The translations under genes were made by a program, and so were the position numbers. Positions 1-7,800 of a DNA stretch of 27,835 nucleotides are shown here, piece by piece. The DNA comes from a virus. Location: positions 1 through 27,835 of the IMG/VR virus record IMGVR_UViG_3300009605_000104. One strand, 5' to 3'. The notes beneath the pieces were generated by a model. The model had not been told where the DNA came from, did not search any database, and worked only from the letters and a program-made list of their open reading frames with translations. Each line of letters begins with the position of its first letter. The stretch's first letter is position 1.

Positions 1-890
1 GAGAACTCATCTTCATTAAACACAGGAGAGTATTTTACATCAATACAAGTTACCTTCAGCTTATCGTAGGGGATGGGATGATGATCAGCTTCTACCATCA
101 CTCTCAAGAAAGTAAAATAATTAGGATCATTAATAATCTCTAAGTTGTCTTCTACATCTTTGGCAGTATAAACCAAATGACGAGGCCCACATATAGGTTG
201 TTTATATTCTACATCCCCCTCATCATCTAAGATAGCATAAAAATTATCTTTGAATGCTTCCCCATAGTTGGTAGTATAGGGAGTCCCCAAACAAACTACT
301 CTGCTATGAGACTTTGGTAGTCCTCCTTGTCCCTCACGAAAACGGTGAATATGCCCCAAATAAGTAGTAGCATTGAAGTTAGAAAGAGAGATGCCAAAGT
401 CAGCGTCCCCAGCGGAATTAAGACAGCCAGCATAACCAAAGTGACCGAATACCGTATAGCCCTCAGGGACCATTTCCAAAGCGTTGATAATAGTTTCTTC
501 ATTTTCATAATGCGGGATAAAAACCCGCTTCCTTCTGTGATCAATGTGAGTGTGTGTTATAACCTTTGTAAGGTTTGATGGTCTTTCAAATAAACTAAGA
601 GCAGTAACCCCATCATCAGCTTTGGTTTCACTGTCATGATTACCTCGTAATATTGTGATAGGGGTCATGTGTCCAGGGTATGTGAGGTCTCCAGGCATCC
701 CTGCAATCAAGTCTCTAAAGGCCAGTAGTTCACTGGGAGAAGGCTTACGATACATAAACACATCCCCCATAATAATAACCTCATCAGGTCCTTCCTTATT
801 AAAGATATCTAAAACACAACCAACCTGGGCATCCAGGAGCCCTGGTATCCTGGAGTTAAGATGCAAATCTGTTACTAAGAGGGTTCGCAT
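1..890 (-). CDS. SbcD/Mre11/T4 gp47-like metallophosphoesterase (partial, C-terminus beyond window)
   Basis: This reading frame starts at ATG 890 and stays open to the left edge, giving about 296 residues without a stop, so the gene is cut by the window. It carries the calcineurin-like phosphoesterase motifs in order: D8-x-H10 (TDLHLN), G42-D43, G83-N-H-D86, G149-H150 and G179-H-I-H182, all expected metal ligands. In the T4 family such a protein (gp47, SbcD/Mre11 type) works with an SMC-like ATPase partner (gp46) in DNA end processing and recombination. T4 gp47 is about 340 residues, so roughly the last 40 may be missing. A Shine-Dalgarno TAGGGAG (905-899) lies 8 bases before the start, inside the end of the polymerase gene, which it overlaps by 16 bases. 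The partner gene, if present, would lie left of the window. The fold is secure; the gp47 assignment rests on gene context. Confidence 0.82.
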   Translation of the reverse strand, partial: MRTLLVTDLHLNSRIPGLLDAQVGCVLDIFNKEGPDEVIIMGDVFMYRKPSPSELLAFRDLIAGMPGDLTYPGHMTPITILRGNHDSETKADDGVTALSLFERPSNLTKVITHTHIDHRRKRVFIPHYENEETIINALEMVPEGYTVFGHFGYAGCLNSAGDADFGISLSNFNATTYLGHIHRFREGQGGLPKSHSRVVCLGTPYTTNYGEAFKDNFYAILDDEGDVEYKQPICGPRHLVYTAKDVEDNLEIINDPNYFTFLRVMVEADHHPIPYDKLKVTCIDVKYSPVFNEDEF

Positions 891-1999
891 GTCATATACT
901 CCCTAATTTCTTGAATGTTCTGTGGTTTACCATCTTTAAAGTCTACCTCCACCCCATCTCCAAAAGAGAAGCCTACCTCAGCATCAATCTTAAAGGGTAC
1001 GTCAAAGTATATATTAAACGTCTCCTTAATAAGAGGATAATTTACAAGCTCATCGTAAACAATTTCCAAACACCTTGAGATGTTATTCTTATGGCAAATT
1101 AATTCAATACTATCGTGAACCGTAGCCACAGGATACGCTTTTACCTTCTCCTTTCTGAGGCGTCTGTGTGCCCCCAGGAGGCCACACAAAAGTATATCGG
1201 ATGCCGTGGACTGTATAGTAAAATTAAGCCCCTGACGGGCAGCACGGCTCACTACAGAGTAATCCTTGGAGGTAATGTCAGGTAGATTCCTACGTCTTCC
1301 GAAAATCGTGTAGGCATATTCATTTTTCTTGATAAAATTCTCTACAAAAGACATGTATTCGAAGATAGCGGGGTAAACATTCTTGTAATTACCAATAATA
1401 TTCTTAGCCCTACCAATAGAAATTCCCGTGGTTTCAGACAGGTTAAAAGGGCCTCCCCCATAAGCAATAAGGAACGACACAGCTTTAGCTATCTGTCTCT
1501 CCTCCTTAGTAACCTGAGGTTTATTGAACAGCATACGCGCAGTGTAAGTATGAAGGTCTTCTCCCTTTTGAAAAGCAGTCTGCATATTACCGTCCTTAGC
1601 GATGTGGGCCAAGACTCTAAGCTCCATAGACGCATAATCCACTGTAATAAAACAGTGATCTTTAGGACAGTTAAAGAGGCTCCGAATGTTATTCTCTTTG
1701 TCGCGGGGCAGAGTATGGAATGATACTCCCATGGGCTCACTAGCTACATAAGCCGCACAAGATAACCTACCAGTAGAAGTACCATCAAATCGGTAGTCAA
1801 CGAAAACTTTAGGAACCTTATTATATGCTATAGCTTTCTTGGTTCCCTCAATATAAGTCTTGGTTAGCTTTTGAGACTTGCGAAGATCTAGAAGTCCCTT
1901 GATAAACTTTCGAGAATTAGTTAGCTCTTCAGTACTTTTATTCCCAAGGACAGCTTGGCTAATTCTCTTGCCTTCATCTCTATGACTCCACTTACCCAC
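875..1999 (-). CDS. DNA polymerase family A, palm-fingers piece (third piece of split polymerase)
   Basis: This is the catalytic C-terminal part of a PolA-type DNA polymerase, 374 residues. Visible motifs are TSTGRLS (74-80), motif A DYASMELR with catalytic D121, the O-helix with R168, K172, F176 and Y180 followed by G181, and motif C VHDS with catalytic D297. F176 occupies the E. coli F762 position (Phe type). The usual Glu after the motif C Asp is Ser298. The protein lacks the exonuclease domain and thumb, which the two preceding genes supply. The start is GTG at 1999; a TAA in the same frame at 2008-2006 rules out a longer version. GAGGAA (2015-2010) lies 10 bases upstream. The start overlaps the end of the middle piece by 8 bases. 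It probably acts as replicative polymerase together with those two proteins. Confidence 0.93.
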   Translation of the reverse strand: MGKWSHRDEGKRISQAVLGNKSTEELTNSRKFIKGLLDLRKSQKLTKTYIEGTKKAIAYNKVPKVFVDYRFDGTSTGRLSCAAYVASEPMGVSFHTLPRDKENNIRSLFNCPKDHCFITVDYASMELRVLAHIAKDGNMQTAFQKGEDLHTYTARMLFNKPQVTKEERQIAKAVSFLIAYGGGPFNLSETTGISIGRAKNIIGNYKNVYPAIFEYMSFVENFIKKNEYAYTIFGRRRNLPDITSKDYSVVSRAARQGLNFTIQSTASDILLCGLLGAHRRLRKEKVKAYPVATVHDSIELICHKNNISRCLEIVYDELVNYPLIKETFNIYFDVPFKIDAEVGFSFGDGVEVDFKDGKPQNIQEIREYMTCEPS

Positions 2000-2471
2000 G
2001 TTTATTTAATTCCTCTTCAATCTGATTTAACAGTAGCTTTAAAGTGGGGGCAGACACCGAAGGTGACCCCTTCCCCGTACGATCAGGAGGGTACATTTCA
2101 AATGCTCCCTCACGAGTATACAGTATCTCAATCAAGTCATTATTAGAGGATAGATTATCAGAAGTTTCCACTTCTTTAAAATTATATAGAAGGTCTTCCT
2201 CCTCTATGTTCGCCACTGAGAGTTGCCGCCCTACCTCCTTGAGTTTAGTTTCATCAACACTCATCCCTTCGTGCTCCATCTCCGAAAAGGTAGACAACGA
2301 CGGCATGATAAGATTGGAAACTATATTTTCCATGCCTAACTCTTTGATCTTATCCTCGATAAGATTGAATAGCTTTAAGGTAAAGTAGGAGTCGGCTGCA
2401 TTACCCTCGCAGCAATCCGACAGAGGCATGTTAGCCCAGTCAAAGGTTCTAGGGTTAGAAATTGTTAGCAT
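1992..2471 (-). CDS. DNA polymerase family A, Exo III and thumb piece (second piece of split polymerase)
   Basis: This 159-residue protein matches the middle of PolA. The segment GNAADSYFTLKLF near residues 23-35 corresponds to the Exo III motif of the 3'-5' proofreading domain, with its Asp retained but Gly where Tyr is usual. The thumb follows, with GMSVDETKL, NLSSNNDLIEILY (compare NLNSPKQLQEIL in cellular enzymes) and SAPTLKLLL. It has no polymerase active site and ends just before the palm region. The start ATG (2471) overlaps the stop of the upstream piece in the arrangement TAATG, and GGAG (2483-2480) sits 8 bases before it, so it looks properly translated and coupled. Homology runs up to both junctions. 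Its frame differs from the flanking pieces, which share one frame with each other. A standalone role is unlikely; it probably assembles with the other two pieces. Confidence 0.82.
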   Translation of the reverse strand: MLTISNPRTFDWANMPLSDCCEGNAADSYFTLKLFNLIEDKIKELGMENIVSNLIMPSLSTFSEMEHEGMSVDETKLKEVGRQLSVANIEEEDLLYNFKEVETSDNLSSNNDLIEILYTREGAFEMYPPDRTGKGSPSVSAPTLKLLLNQIEEELNKRG

Positions 2472-3499
2472 TAGAGGTTCTCCAACTCGTCCGCAAAGTA
2501 TAACTTAACCAAATCCATCAGGCTCTTAGGAGCAGTCTCATTGATAAAGTGGTGCATGATCTTCGTATCCCACACATTCTTAGGGCGAATTCCATAACTT
2601 AGTAGAAACTTAAGATCAAACTTAGCATTATGAAACACCTTCTTATTCCTAGGATTGCGTAGGATACGACGAAGAAGGGTCCACGCCCTGGCGGGATCAT
2701 TAGTTCCAATTCCTTTTCTAAAGGGGCTGTCCTTATGGTCTAGAGGAATAACATAAGTCTCCTTAGCTGTTGCCAAAGCAATAGTCTGGATCTTATCAGT
2801 TAGGAAATTAAGCCCTGTAGTTTCAATGTCCACAGCTATAGTATCACGGGTGCCTTGTAGCTTCCTAGCTATATCTTCTACCTCTTCGATCTCTGTCGCC
2901 ACCTTGTAAGTGAAGGTTGAGGTGGTCTTTTTGCCAAGTATATATTTTTCATAGGCATTCTTGATATCCGTTTCGAAGAGGTAGGCATGACGCGGTTCTT
3001 TAAGTACGGAATAGGGGTGATAGATCGGTACCACGACACAGCTAAAGCCAGAACTAGTTGTAAATTCATAAGAACTCCCTCTCTTGTTAGTAATGCCGCT
3101 CTTCCTAATCAGCATCTTCATTGCTAAATTTCCACACACATAAATAAGGCGCGGCTTAACCTGCTCTATGGTAGCATCGAGATGTTCTCGACACAGTTTC
3201 ATATTCCCTGGTGTCATGTCTGCTTCTTTAACCGAAGGACACTTAACCGCAGCAGAAAACTGAGCTTTCCCTGGGTATAACCTTTCTATAAGTCCTAACT
3301 CTTTCTTAGAAAAGGCATCTAGCTTTCCATTTCTATGCTTAAAGGAATCAGAAAGGAAAAGAACGGGACCAGAGACTAACTTTTTATAATCTAAGTAAGC
3401 ATACTTGGGTTTACTTTGAGAAAGAATAGTACACCCCTCACATATAGGATTACCACAGTTAGGTTTAAGACCTGAGTAAATGTTTTCTAGCTCTGACAT
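2471..3499 (-). CDS. UDG-like Fe-S-type domain fused to 3'-5' exonuclease N-half (first piece of split polymerase)
   Basis: This is a two-domain protein of 342 residues. Residues about 1-190 resemble the uracil-DNA glycosylase superfamily: cysteines C20-x2-C23, C87 and C103 are spaced like the 4Fe-4S ligands of family 4 enzymes, KPRLIYVCGNLA fits the central strand, and YHPYSVL (160-166) fits the His-Pro motif. The usual catalytic GEAPG segment is replaced by FLSDSF (48-53), so glycosylase activity is doubtful. Residues about 195-342 are the DnaQ-like proofreading domain with Exo I AVDIETTGL (D224, E226) and Exo II HNAKFD (N291, D295). Exo III lies on the next gene. As I recall, UDG-like N-terminal domains occur on PolA of SPO1-type phages. 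The start lies 16 bases from the divergent sigma gene, and I see no well-spaced ribosome site. The domain may serve DNA binding or subunit contact (inference). Confidence 0.82.
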   Translation of the reverse strand: MSELENIYSGLKPNCGNPICEGCTILSQSKPKYAYLDYKKLVSGPVLFLSDSFKHRNGKLDAFSKKELGLIERLYPGKAQFSAAVKCPSVKEADMTPGNMKLCREHLDATIEQVKPRLIYVCGNLAMKMLIRKSGITNKRGSSYEFTTSSGFSCVVVPIYHPYSVLKEPRHAYLFETDIKNAYEKYILGKKTTSTFTYKVATEIEEVEDIARKLQGTRDTIAVDIETTGLNFLTDKIQTIALATAKETYVIPLDHKDSPFRKGIGTNDPARAWTLLRRILRNPRNKKVFHNAKFDLKFLLSYGIRPKNVWDTKIMHHFINETAPKSLMDLVKLYFADELENL

Positions 3500-3515
3500 T
3501 AGCCTATTATAAGAT

Positions 3516-3872
3516 ATGGGGAAAAAAGTGTATTACATAGACAACAAAAGATTTGAAGAAATTATCCCCCTATATCTTCTTAATCACGCAGACTACGAAG
3601 AGGAACTAATGGGACTGTTCGATCTATTAATCACTAACATACTTGAAAGTTTCAAGTTTAATATAGACAAGGAGGACGCAAAACAAGAATGCTTTTTATT
3701 AATTCTTAAAACACTGAAGAACTTTCAACCCTCAAAAGGGAGTGCTTTCAATTACTTTACTACAGTAATAATTAATAATCTAAAACTTCTCTACACTAAA
3801 AATAAAAAGTATGAGAAGAAGATGAGTGAATACCAAGAATTAAAAGGAAATCACAAACCTAATTCTTCATAA
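3516..3872 (+). CDS. T4 gp55-like late-transcription sigma factor
   Basis: This 118-residue protein resembles only the core-binding and promoter-melting region 2 of sigma-70 proteins: KEDAKQECFLLILKTL (about 52-67), then KNFQPSKGSAFNYFTTVIIN, then a basic stretch. The layout follows T4 gp55, including an N-terminal YYIDNKRFEEII that parallels YVNNKELLQAII and the NF(D/Q)..K....(A/F)Y(I/F)T block. There is no region 4, as expected for gp55, which relies on a sliding clamp and coactivator. It would direct host RNA polymerase to late promoters of the TATAAATA type. It is on the plus strand, divergent from the polymerase genes and overlapping the converging 104-residue gene by 22 bases. No ribosome site precedes the ATG; GTG at 3528, preceded by GGGGA, is a possible alternative start. 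Confidence 0.72.
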   Translation: MGKKVYYIDNKRFEEIIPLYLLNHADYEEELMGLFDLLITNILESFKFNIDKEDAKQECFLLILKTLKNFQPSKGSAFNYFTTVIINNLKLLYTKNKKYEKKMSEYQELKGNHKPNSS

Positions 3873-4165
3873 ACCTTAGATAAGTAATCCTCAGACTCCA
3901 TAGCACCTCTCTTAAGCTGGATAAGGTGAGGAAGTTTAGAGGTGTTAAAGATGACAAACGCATGAGGCATCTTGAAGCTGTCAACTATGTAAAGAGGCTT
4001 ACCTTTATCTCCCCATAAATTTCTACGAATTTCTTTAACAAGCTTCTCGGACTGATCATCCCACAAAGAAACAAATAAAATTCCTATATCATTCTTAGTT
4101 TTTCTCTGTCTCCGTAGAACTTTATTAAGTTCGTTTTCTGTCTTCAGAAATATAGCAGAATACAT
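3851..4165 (-). CDS. Hypothetical protein, possible thioredoxin-like fold without CxxC
   Basis: This 104-residue protein is not recognised with certainty. A hydrophobic strand IGILFVSLW (about 27-35) leads into a helix (SEKLVKEIRRNL), followed by strand PLYIVDSF, then MPHAFVIFNTSKLPHLIQLKRG and a C-terminal helix. That order, with Pro before a strand-turn-strand ending in KRG, resembles the second half of a thioredoxin fold with its cis-proline. No cysteine is present, so it could not be a redox enzyme. Its ATG overlaps the stop of the upstream 117-residue gene (TAATG), so the two are co-translated. Its end overlaps the convergent sigma gene by 22 bases. Placement beside the sigma factor could suggest an accessory role in late transcription, but this is only contextual. 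The coding call is firm, the fold guess weak. Confidence 0.6.
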   Translation of the reverse strand: MYSAIFLKTENELNKVLRRQRKTKNDIGILFVSLWDDQSEKLVKEIRRNLWGDKGKPLYIVDSFKMPHAFVIFNTSKLPHLIQLKRGAMESEDYLSKVYEELGL

Positions 4166-4518
4166 TATTCTACGAAATCCACAGCACCACTAGCGGTAGC
4201 TTCATCCACACCAGTCAATTTACCTGAAGTATCAAAAGTAAATCCTGAAGCTTCATACTCTTCACGGTTAGCTTCCATGTGTTCTACTAAATTATTAGTA
4301 AGCTGCTCTTCTAACGCACGCACCCCATTGAAAAAGATCGAGCGAACAAATTCATCCATCTGTACATTATCAGGCTTCACATTATTCGAAAAATTCTTAA
4401 AGGCTTCTGATTCTTCTTTATTTAATTTAAGTTGAAACTTCATTCTATTTTTACTCCGATACTCAATTTTAACTTTCCAACCGTCAGGCTTGAAAGTAAA
4501 CTTTATTTTTTCTGACAT
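4165..4518 (-). CDS. Hypothetical protein, possible ribbon-helix-helix
   Basis: This 117-residue protein has no recognised family. A short strand (KFQLKLN, about 27-33) is followed by helix EESEAFKNFSNNV and then helix QMDEFVRSIFFNGVRALEEQL, the order seen in small ribbon-helix-helix DNA-binding proteins. An acidic, Ser/Thr/Gly-rich tail ends in VDFVE. The N-terminal 30 residues are basic. It is the first gene of a two-gene unit with the 104-residue protein, joined by TAATG, and starts divergently from the nuclease gene at 4556 with 37 bases between them. A copy of TATAATAGG ends 10 bases before its start, and only a weak AGG ribosome site is visible. DNA binding is a low-confidence inference from predicted secondary structure. 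Confidence 0.6.
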   Translation of the reverse strand: MSEKIKFTFKPDGWKVKIEYRSKNRMKFQLKLNKEESEAFKNFSNNVKPDNVQMDEFVRSIFFNGVRALEEQLTNNLVEHMEANREEYEASGFTFDTSGKLTGVDEATASGAVDFVE

Positions 4519-4555
4519 GATCTAACAACCTATTATAGTTCAAAGGAACATAGTC

Positions 4556-5071
4556 ATGGACGATAATTACGATATAAAAAAACTTAGAACTAAACCCAAG
4601 AGAAAGAACAGCCGCGCTAAAGGGAATGCCTTTGAACGACAGATCGCCAAGACACTCAATGATAGATTCAAGACCACAGAATTTTCAAGAAGTCCTGGAT
4701 CAGGTGCTTTCGCTACCACCCACACCCTACCAGAACACTTAAAAATTCATGGGGATATAATAACCCCAGAGAACTTTAAATTCTGTATTGAATGCAAAAA
4801 AGGATACAATAATTTAAACTTCTATTGTTTATTTAATTATAGATCTGAGTTTTGGGAATTTATAACTCAATGTGAAAAAGATTCTGGCAAATGTAACAAA
4901 TTGCCTTTATTAATATTTAAGCAAGATAGACAGTCAGCATTAGCTATTATACCTGGAGAGATTGAGTTACCTGAAGAACTTACACACATAAACATACACA
5001 AGAATAAAACTTATAAAGTATATATTTTTGAGGAATTAATTAAGTGTTGGGACTCTATGTGGTTTGATTAA
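4556..5071 (+). CDS. PD-(D/E)XK-type nuclease, possibly a Holliday-junction-resolvase-like enzyme
   Basis: This 171-residue protein has the layout of a small restriction-like nuclease. KGNAFERQIAKTL (about 22-34) supplies the N-terminal Glu helix. FSRSPGSGAF follows, then HGDII with the metal-binding Asp, then FCIECKKG with the E-x-K pair. This order (E, GD, ExK) is that of Hjc-like resolvases and related phage endonucleases. In a phage with T4-type replication it could resolve branched DNA before packaging, but the substrate cannot be read from sequence. AAAGGAA (4542-4548) gives a ribosome site 7 bases before the ATG. It is one of only two plus-strand genes and converges on the 908-residue gene, overlapping its end by 17 bases. 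Confidence 0.72.
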   Translation: MDDNYDIKKLRTKPKRKNSRAKGNAFERQIAKTLNDRFKTTEFSRSPGSGAFATTHTLPEHLKIHGDIITPENFKFCIECKKGYNNLNFYCLFNYRSEFWEFITQCEKDSGKCNKLPLLIFKQDRQSALAIIPGEIELPEELTHINIHKNKTYKVYIFEELIKCWDSMWFD

Positions 5072-7781
5072 GAAGAATTTCTAGTAGTTTTTGTTGACCT
5101 TTTAAATAGTCTTTAAACAATCCACTACTGTCTTCCCCAGTTTTTGTCTTCTTCTTGACAGGGTCCTTAGGTGATTTTCTTGGGTCTTCAAAACTTTCTG
5201 GGTCAGCAGATTCGGATTTCTTTACAGTGTTGAAAACATTTTTGCTGGTTCCTGATTTTACTTTATATTCTCCTCTCTCCGCGTTGAAAGTAGCTCTAGT
5301 ACGTTGAGTCCTGTCTCCTTTTTCCTTTGGATCTAAGTCTTCATTAATTATACTCACAGTAGTAGTCCACTTACCTCCTCTCTTAGATCTTTTATATTTA
5401 GCGTGTTTTATGTTAGCCCTTTGCTCCGCATTCCTTAGCCCAGACTTCTGTATATCTTCTTCTAAAATTCTTTTGTCATTAAGAGTTTCATTATGTCCCA
5501 TACTAGTAGCCATACTCTGTAGCTTAACGAACCCTAGTCCCCCTCTAATAAGGTATCCGTTCTCGTCAGTATCCCTATCCAGGTGTTTAGTAAATACTGC
5601 GTTCTGAATTTCTCCTTTCATTTTATCTAACTCTTTACAGTTCTTTTGATCTTCTTGGGCTGTTTGATAATCAGCTTGATCAGCAGGATCCATAGGAATA
5701 GGTTCCTTTTTATCCCTAGAAGCTTTGTCCATTTCCTGATACTCTTTCATTCTTTCCATGTTGTTCATTCTAGTCTGGGACAGCTTCATGCAGCCTATAG
5801 CTGATTTTGCTCTGGTCCTCGCTTTTTCCTTATCGGAAGGACCATACTTTTTATCAAACCACTGTCCAACCATTTCTCCTGCCGCATCTGGGACCCCATC
5901 TACCCAGGCCCCAGGCTGTAAAATTTTTAAATACGGATCTATTTCTCTATCCATTTGATTATTAAATTCACACGCTTCTAGAAGAGCCGCTTCCCCTTTT
6001 TTTCTATTAGCGACCCCCTGCTCCTTAGTTTCTTTATCTTCACAAAAACTTCCTAGAAAATCTTCTTTTATGTTATCCATAAAAGTTTTTTCTTTATCAT
6101 CTAATGTTATATTCGCGGCTTGAGTTTGGTAAAACTCCCCTTCGTCACTCCCCTTTGTATCTTCACACAGATGATCCCACAATGCTCTTCTTTTGTCGTG
6201 AGACGTTTCCCCCCATGTGGACCCAGAACCTTCCTCTTTTCCATGAATTTTAATTTCTCTGTCAACTTGGTAACACCACTCATCAGGGTCTCTAATTAAA
6301 TCATTGTCTAATATGTCATCAATACTTCGGGGGGGACATGCCGATTCGTAATACTTTATTTGTTCCTCAGAAAGAAGATTCTCTTTAATTTGATTTCTTA
6401 TTCTCTCTTTTCCTTCGTACCCGTCATCCTTACAATAAATGTCCAACGCATCTACTTTAGCTCCCGTAAGATCACTTCTTCCTGCTTGTCCTTGCCCTGT
6501 TCCTTCTGTTCTTGTAGGAACAGCATCTCCATGAATAGCTCTAGCAAAATCTCCGTTAGCAAAGACCATCATAAATAAAGCTTCCATCGCTACTTTTTGT
6601 TTCTCCGTATCATCGCTGTACCTACCCATCAGCAAATCAAAGTACTCTTCCACTTGATCCTCAGTCATTCCATTACGTTCCATTATCTTGTTTCTAACAT
6701 ATCTTGCCATGGCTACATCAATGGTTTCCTCTTCCTTAATAATAAGCTGATCCTTTCCCGCTGCTATACCAATGAGGAAGGTTTCAACTACTCTTTCTGC
6801 TACTAGTTTTCCTTCCCCTGCGGCTACACGGTCAATTAATTTATCAAAAAATGCATTACATTCCGCTTGATCATCTTTTCTGGTTTTTGTCTCAAAGCCT
6901 TGCTCTAAACATTTTTCAAAGTCAGGCTCCAAAGAATCCATTAGCTCCCCCACCGTTCCCCTATCCGCATCTGGCAACGCTTTACGCACTATTCTTTTGC
7001 CCCCTCTGGCTTTAGCTACCTTCCTACGTTGGACTCTATCTATCTCCCTAGCAGACTCTCTTATCGCCCTCCCCAGAGGAGATTCATCCGAAGTAATCCC
7101 AATAGAATGCCCATTAAATAAAATTACCCCCTCTGGAGTTCTAATAACGTCATTATCTTCTAAAAATTTCGTGATCCTCTCGGCATAATTTCCCTTATTA
7201 GCGTCAACAGGGTTGTTATATATTAATAGAGATAAATTTAAAAACTCAGTAACAATCCTTAGAGTTTCTTCCATATCTACAAGAGGAATATTCTGCAAAA
7301 GAGTTTGGTTAAGTTTAATTTTTTCTAGTTGGTCTTCTAAATTTCCCTCTTCAAAATCTTTCAATCTTTCAATAAATTTTCCTAGATCTGTGGTAGCAGT
7401 TAACAGGGGTTGAGTATCCACTCCTGTATCCACGGGCCCCTTATCAGGGGTAGGCTCCTCTTCTCCTGGAAACATATTTTTCCACATCATATCCTGATTG
7501 GGTCCTTCAACTCTTTGGCCGTTCTCACCTACCAATTCTCCATTTCTTGACCCCAACCTACCCATAACACGTTGGGTACCTTTTTTTAACCACAATTCTA
7601 CATCATTTATTGTTTGTGCCTCTCCTGGTTTGGATGAGGGAGATCCAGTAGCAGTACTTATAACAGTCTGTATTTGGTCATCCGTAGAACCCCCTCCAAC
7701 ATCTTGCTCTTTCAAAGAAAGCTTAAACTTTCTTTTTTTAAGGAGATCGTAGCTTTCTAGTAGTGAGTTGTAGTATTCCAT
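5055..7781 (-). CDS. Large charged protein of unknown function, candidate internal head or ejected protein
   Basis: This 908-residue protein is not recognised. It is hydrophilic and charge-rich, with helix-rich segments, about ten scattered cysteines, low-complexity linkers near residues 28-52 and 95-125, and a basic C-terminal third ending in a probable helix. It lacks transmembrane segments and shows nothing resembling a portal, tape measure or terminase. The N terminus MEYYNSLLESYDLLKK contains L-x-E followed by S at residue 10, reminiscent of the short capsid-targeting leaders that the T4 prohead protease cuts after (L/I)xE. It follows the tail tube gene, the position of the portal gene in T4, but begins 19 bases after a strong terminator hairpin and has no visible Shine-Dalgarno. 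Its end overlaps the convergent nuclease gene by 17 bases. The gene is certain; the internal-protein idea is speculative. Confidence 0.75.
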   Translation of the reverse strand: MEYYNSLLESYDLLKKRKFKLSLKEQDVGGGSTDDQIQTVISTATGSPSSKPGEAQTINDVELWLKKGTQRVMGRLGSRNGELVGENGQRVEGPNQDMMWKNMFPGEEEPTPDKGPVDTGVDTQPLLTATTDLGKFIERLKDFEEGNLEDQLEKIKLNQTLLQNIPLVDMEETLRIVTEFLNLSLLIYNNPVDANKGNYAERITKFLEDNDVIRTPEGVILFNGHSIGITSDESPLGRAIRESAREIDRVQRRKVAKARGGKRIVRKALPDADRGTVGELMDSLEPDFEKCLEQGFETKTRKDDQAECNAFFDKLIDRVAAGEGKLVAERVVETFLIGIAAGKDQLIIKEEETIDVAMARYVRNKIMERNGMTEDQVEEYFDLLMGRYSDDTEKQKVAMEALFMMVFANGDFARAIHGDAVPTRTEGTGQGQAGRSDLTGAKVDALDIYCKDDGYEGKERIRNQIKENLLSEEQIKYYESACPPRSIDDILDNDLIRDPDEWCYQVDREIKIHGKEEGSGSTWGETSHDKRRALWDHLCEDTKGSDEGEFYQTQAANITLDDKEKTFMDNIKEDFLGSFCEDKETKEQGVANRKKGEAALLEACEFNNQMDREIDPYLKILQPGAWVDGVPDAAGEMVGQWFDKKYGPSDKEKARTRAKSAIGCMKLSQTRMNNMERMKEYQEMDKASRDKKEPIPMDPADQADYQTAQEDQKNCKELDKMKGEIQNAVFTKHLDRDTDENGYLIRGGLGFVKLQSMATSMGHNETLNDKRILEEDIQKSGLRNAEQRANIKHAKYKRSKRGGKWTTTVSIINEDLDPKEKGDRTQRTRATFNAERGEYKVKSGTSKNVFNTVKKSESADPESFEDPRKSPKDPVKKKTKTGEDSSGLFKDYLKGQQKLLEILLNQTT

Positions 7782-7800
7782 TGGATGTTATATCATAGAA

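Noticed and set aside
5055-7781. 908-residue protein as portal protein because of its position after the tube gene
   Set aside because: It is far longer than gp20 and shows none of its recognisable segments; composition is that of a flexible, charged protein.
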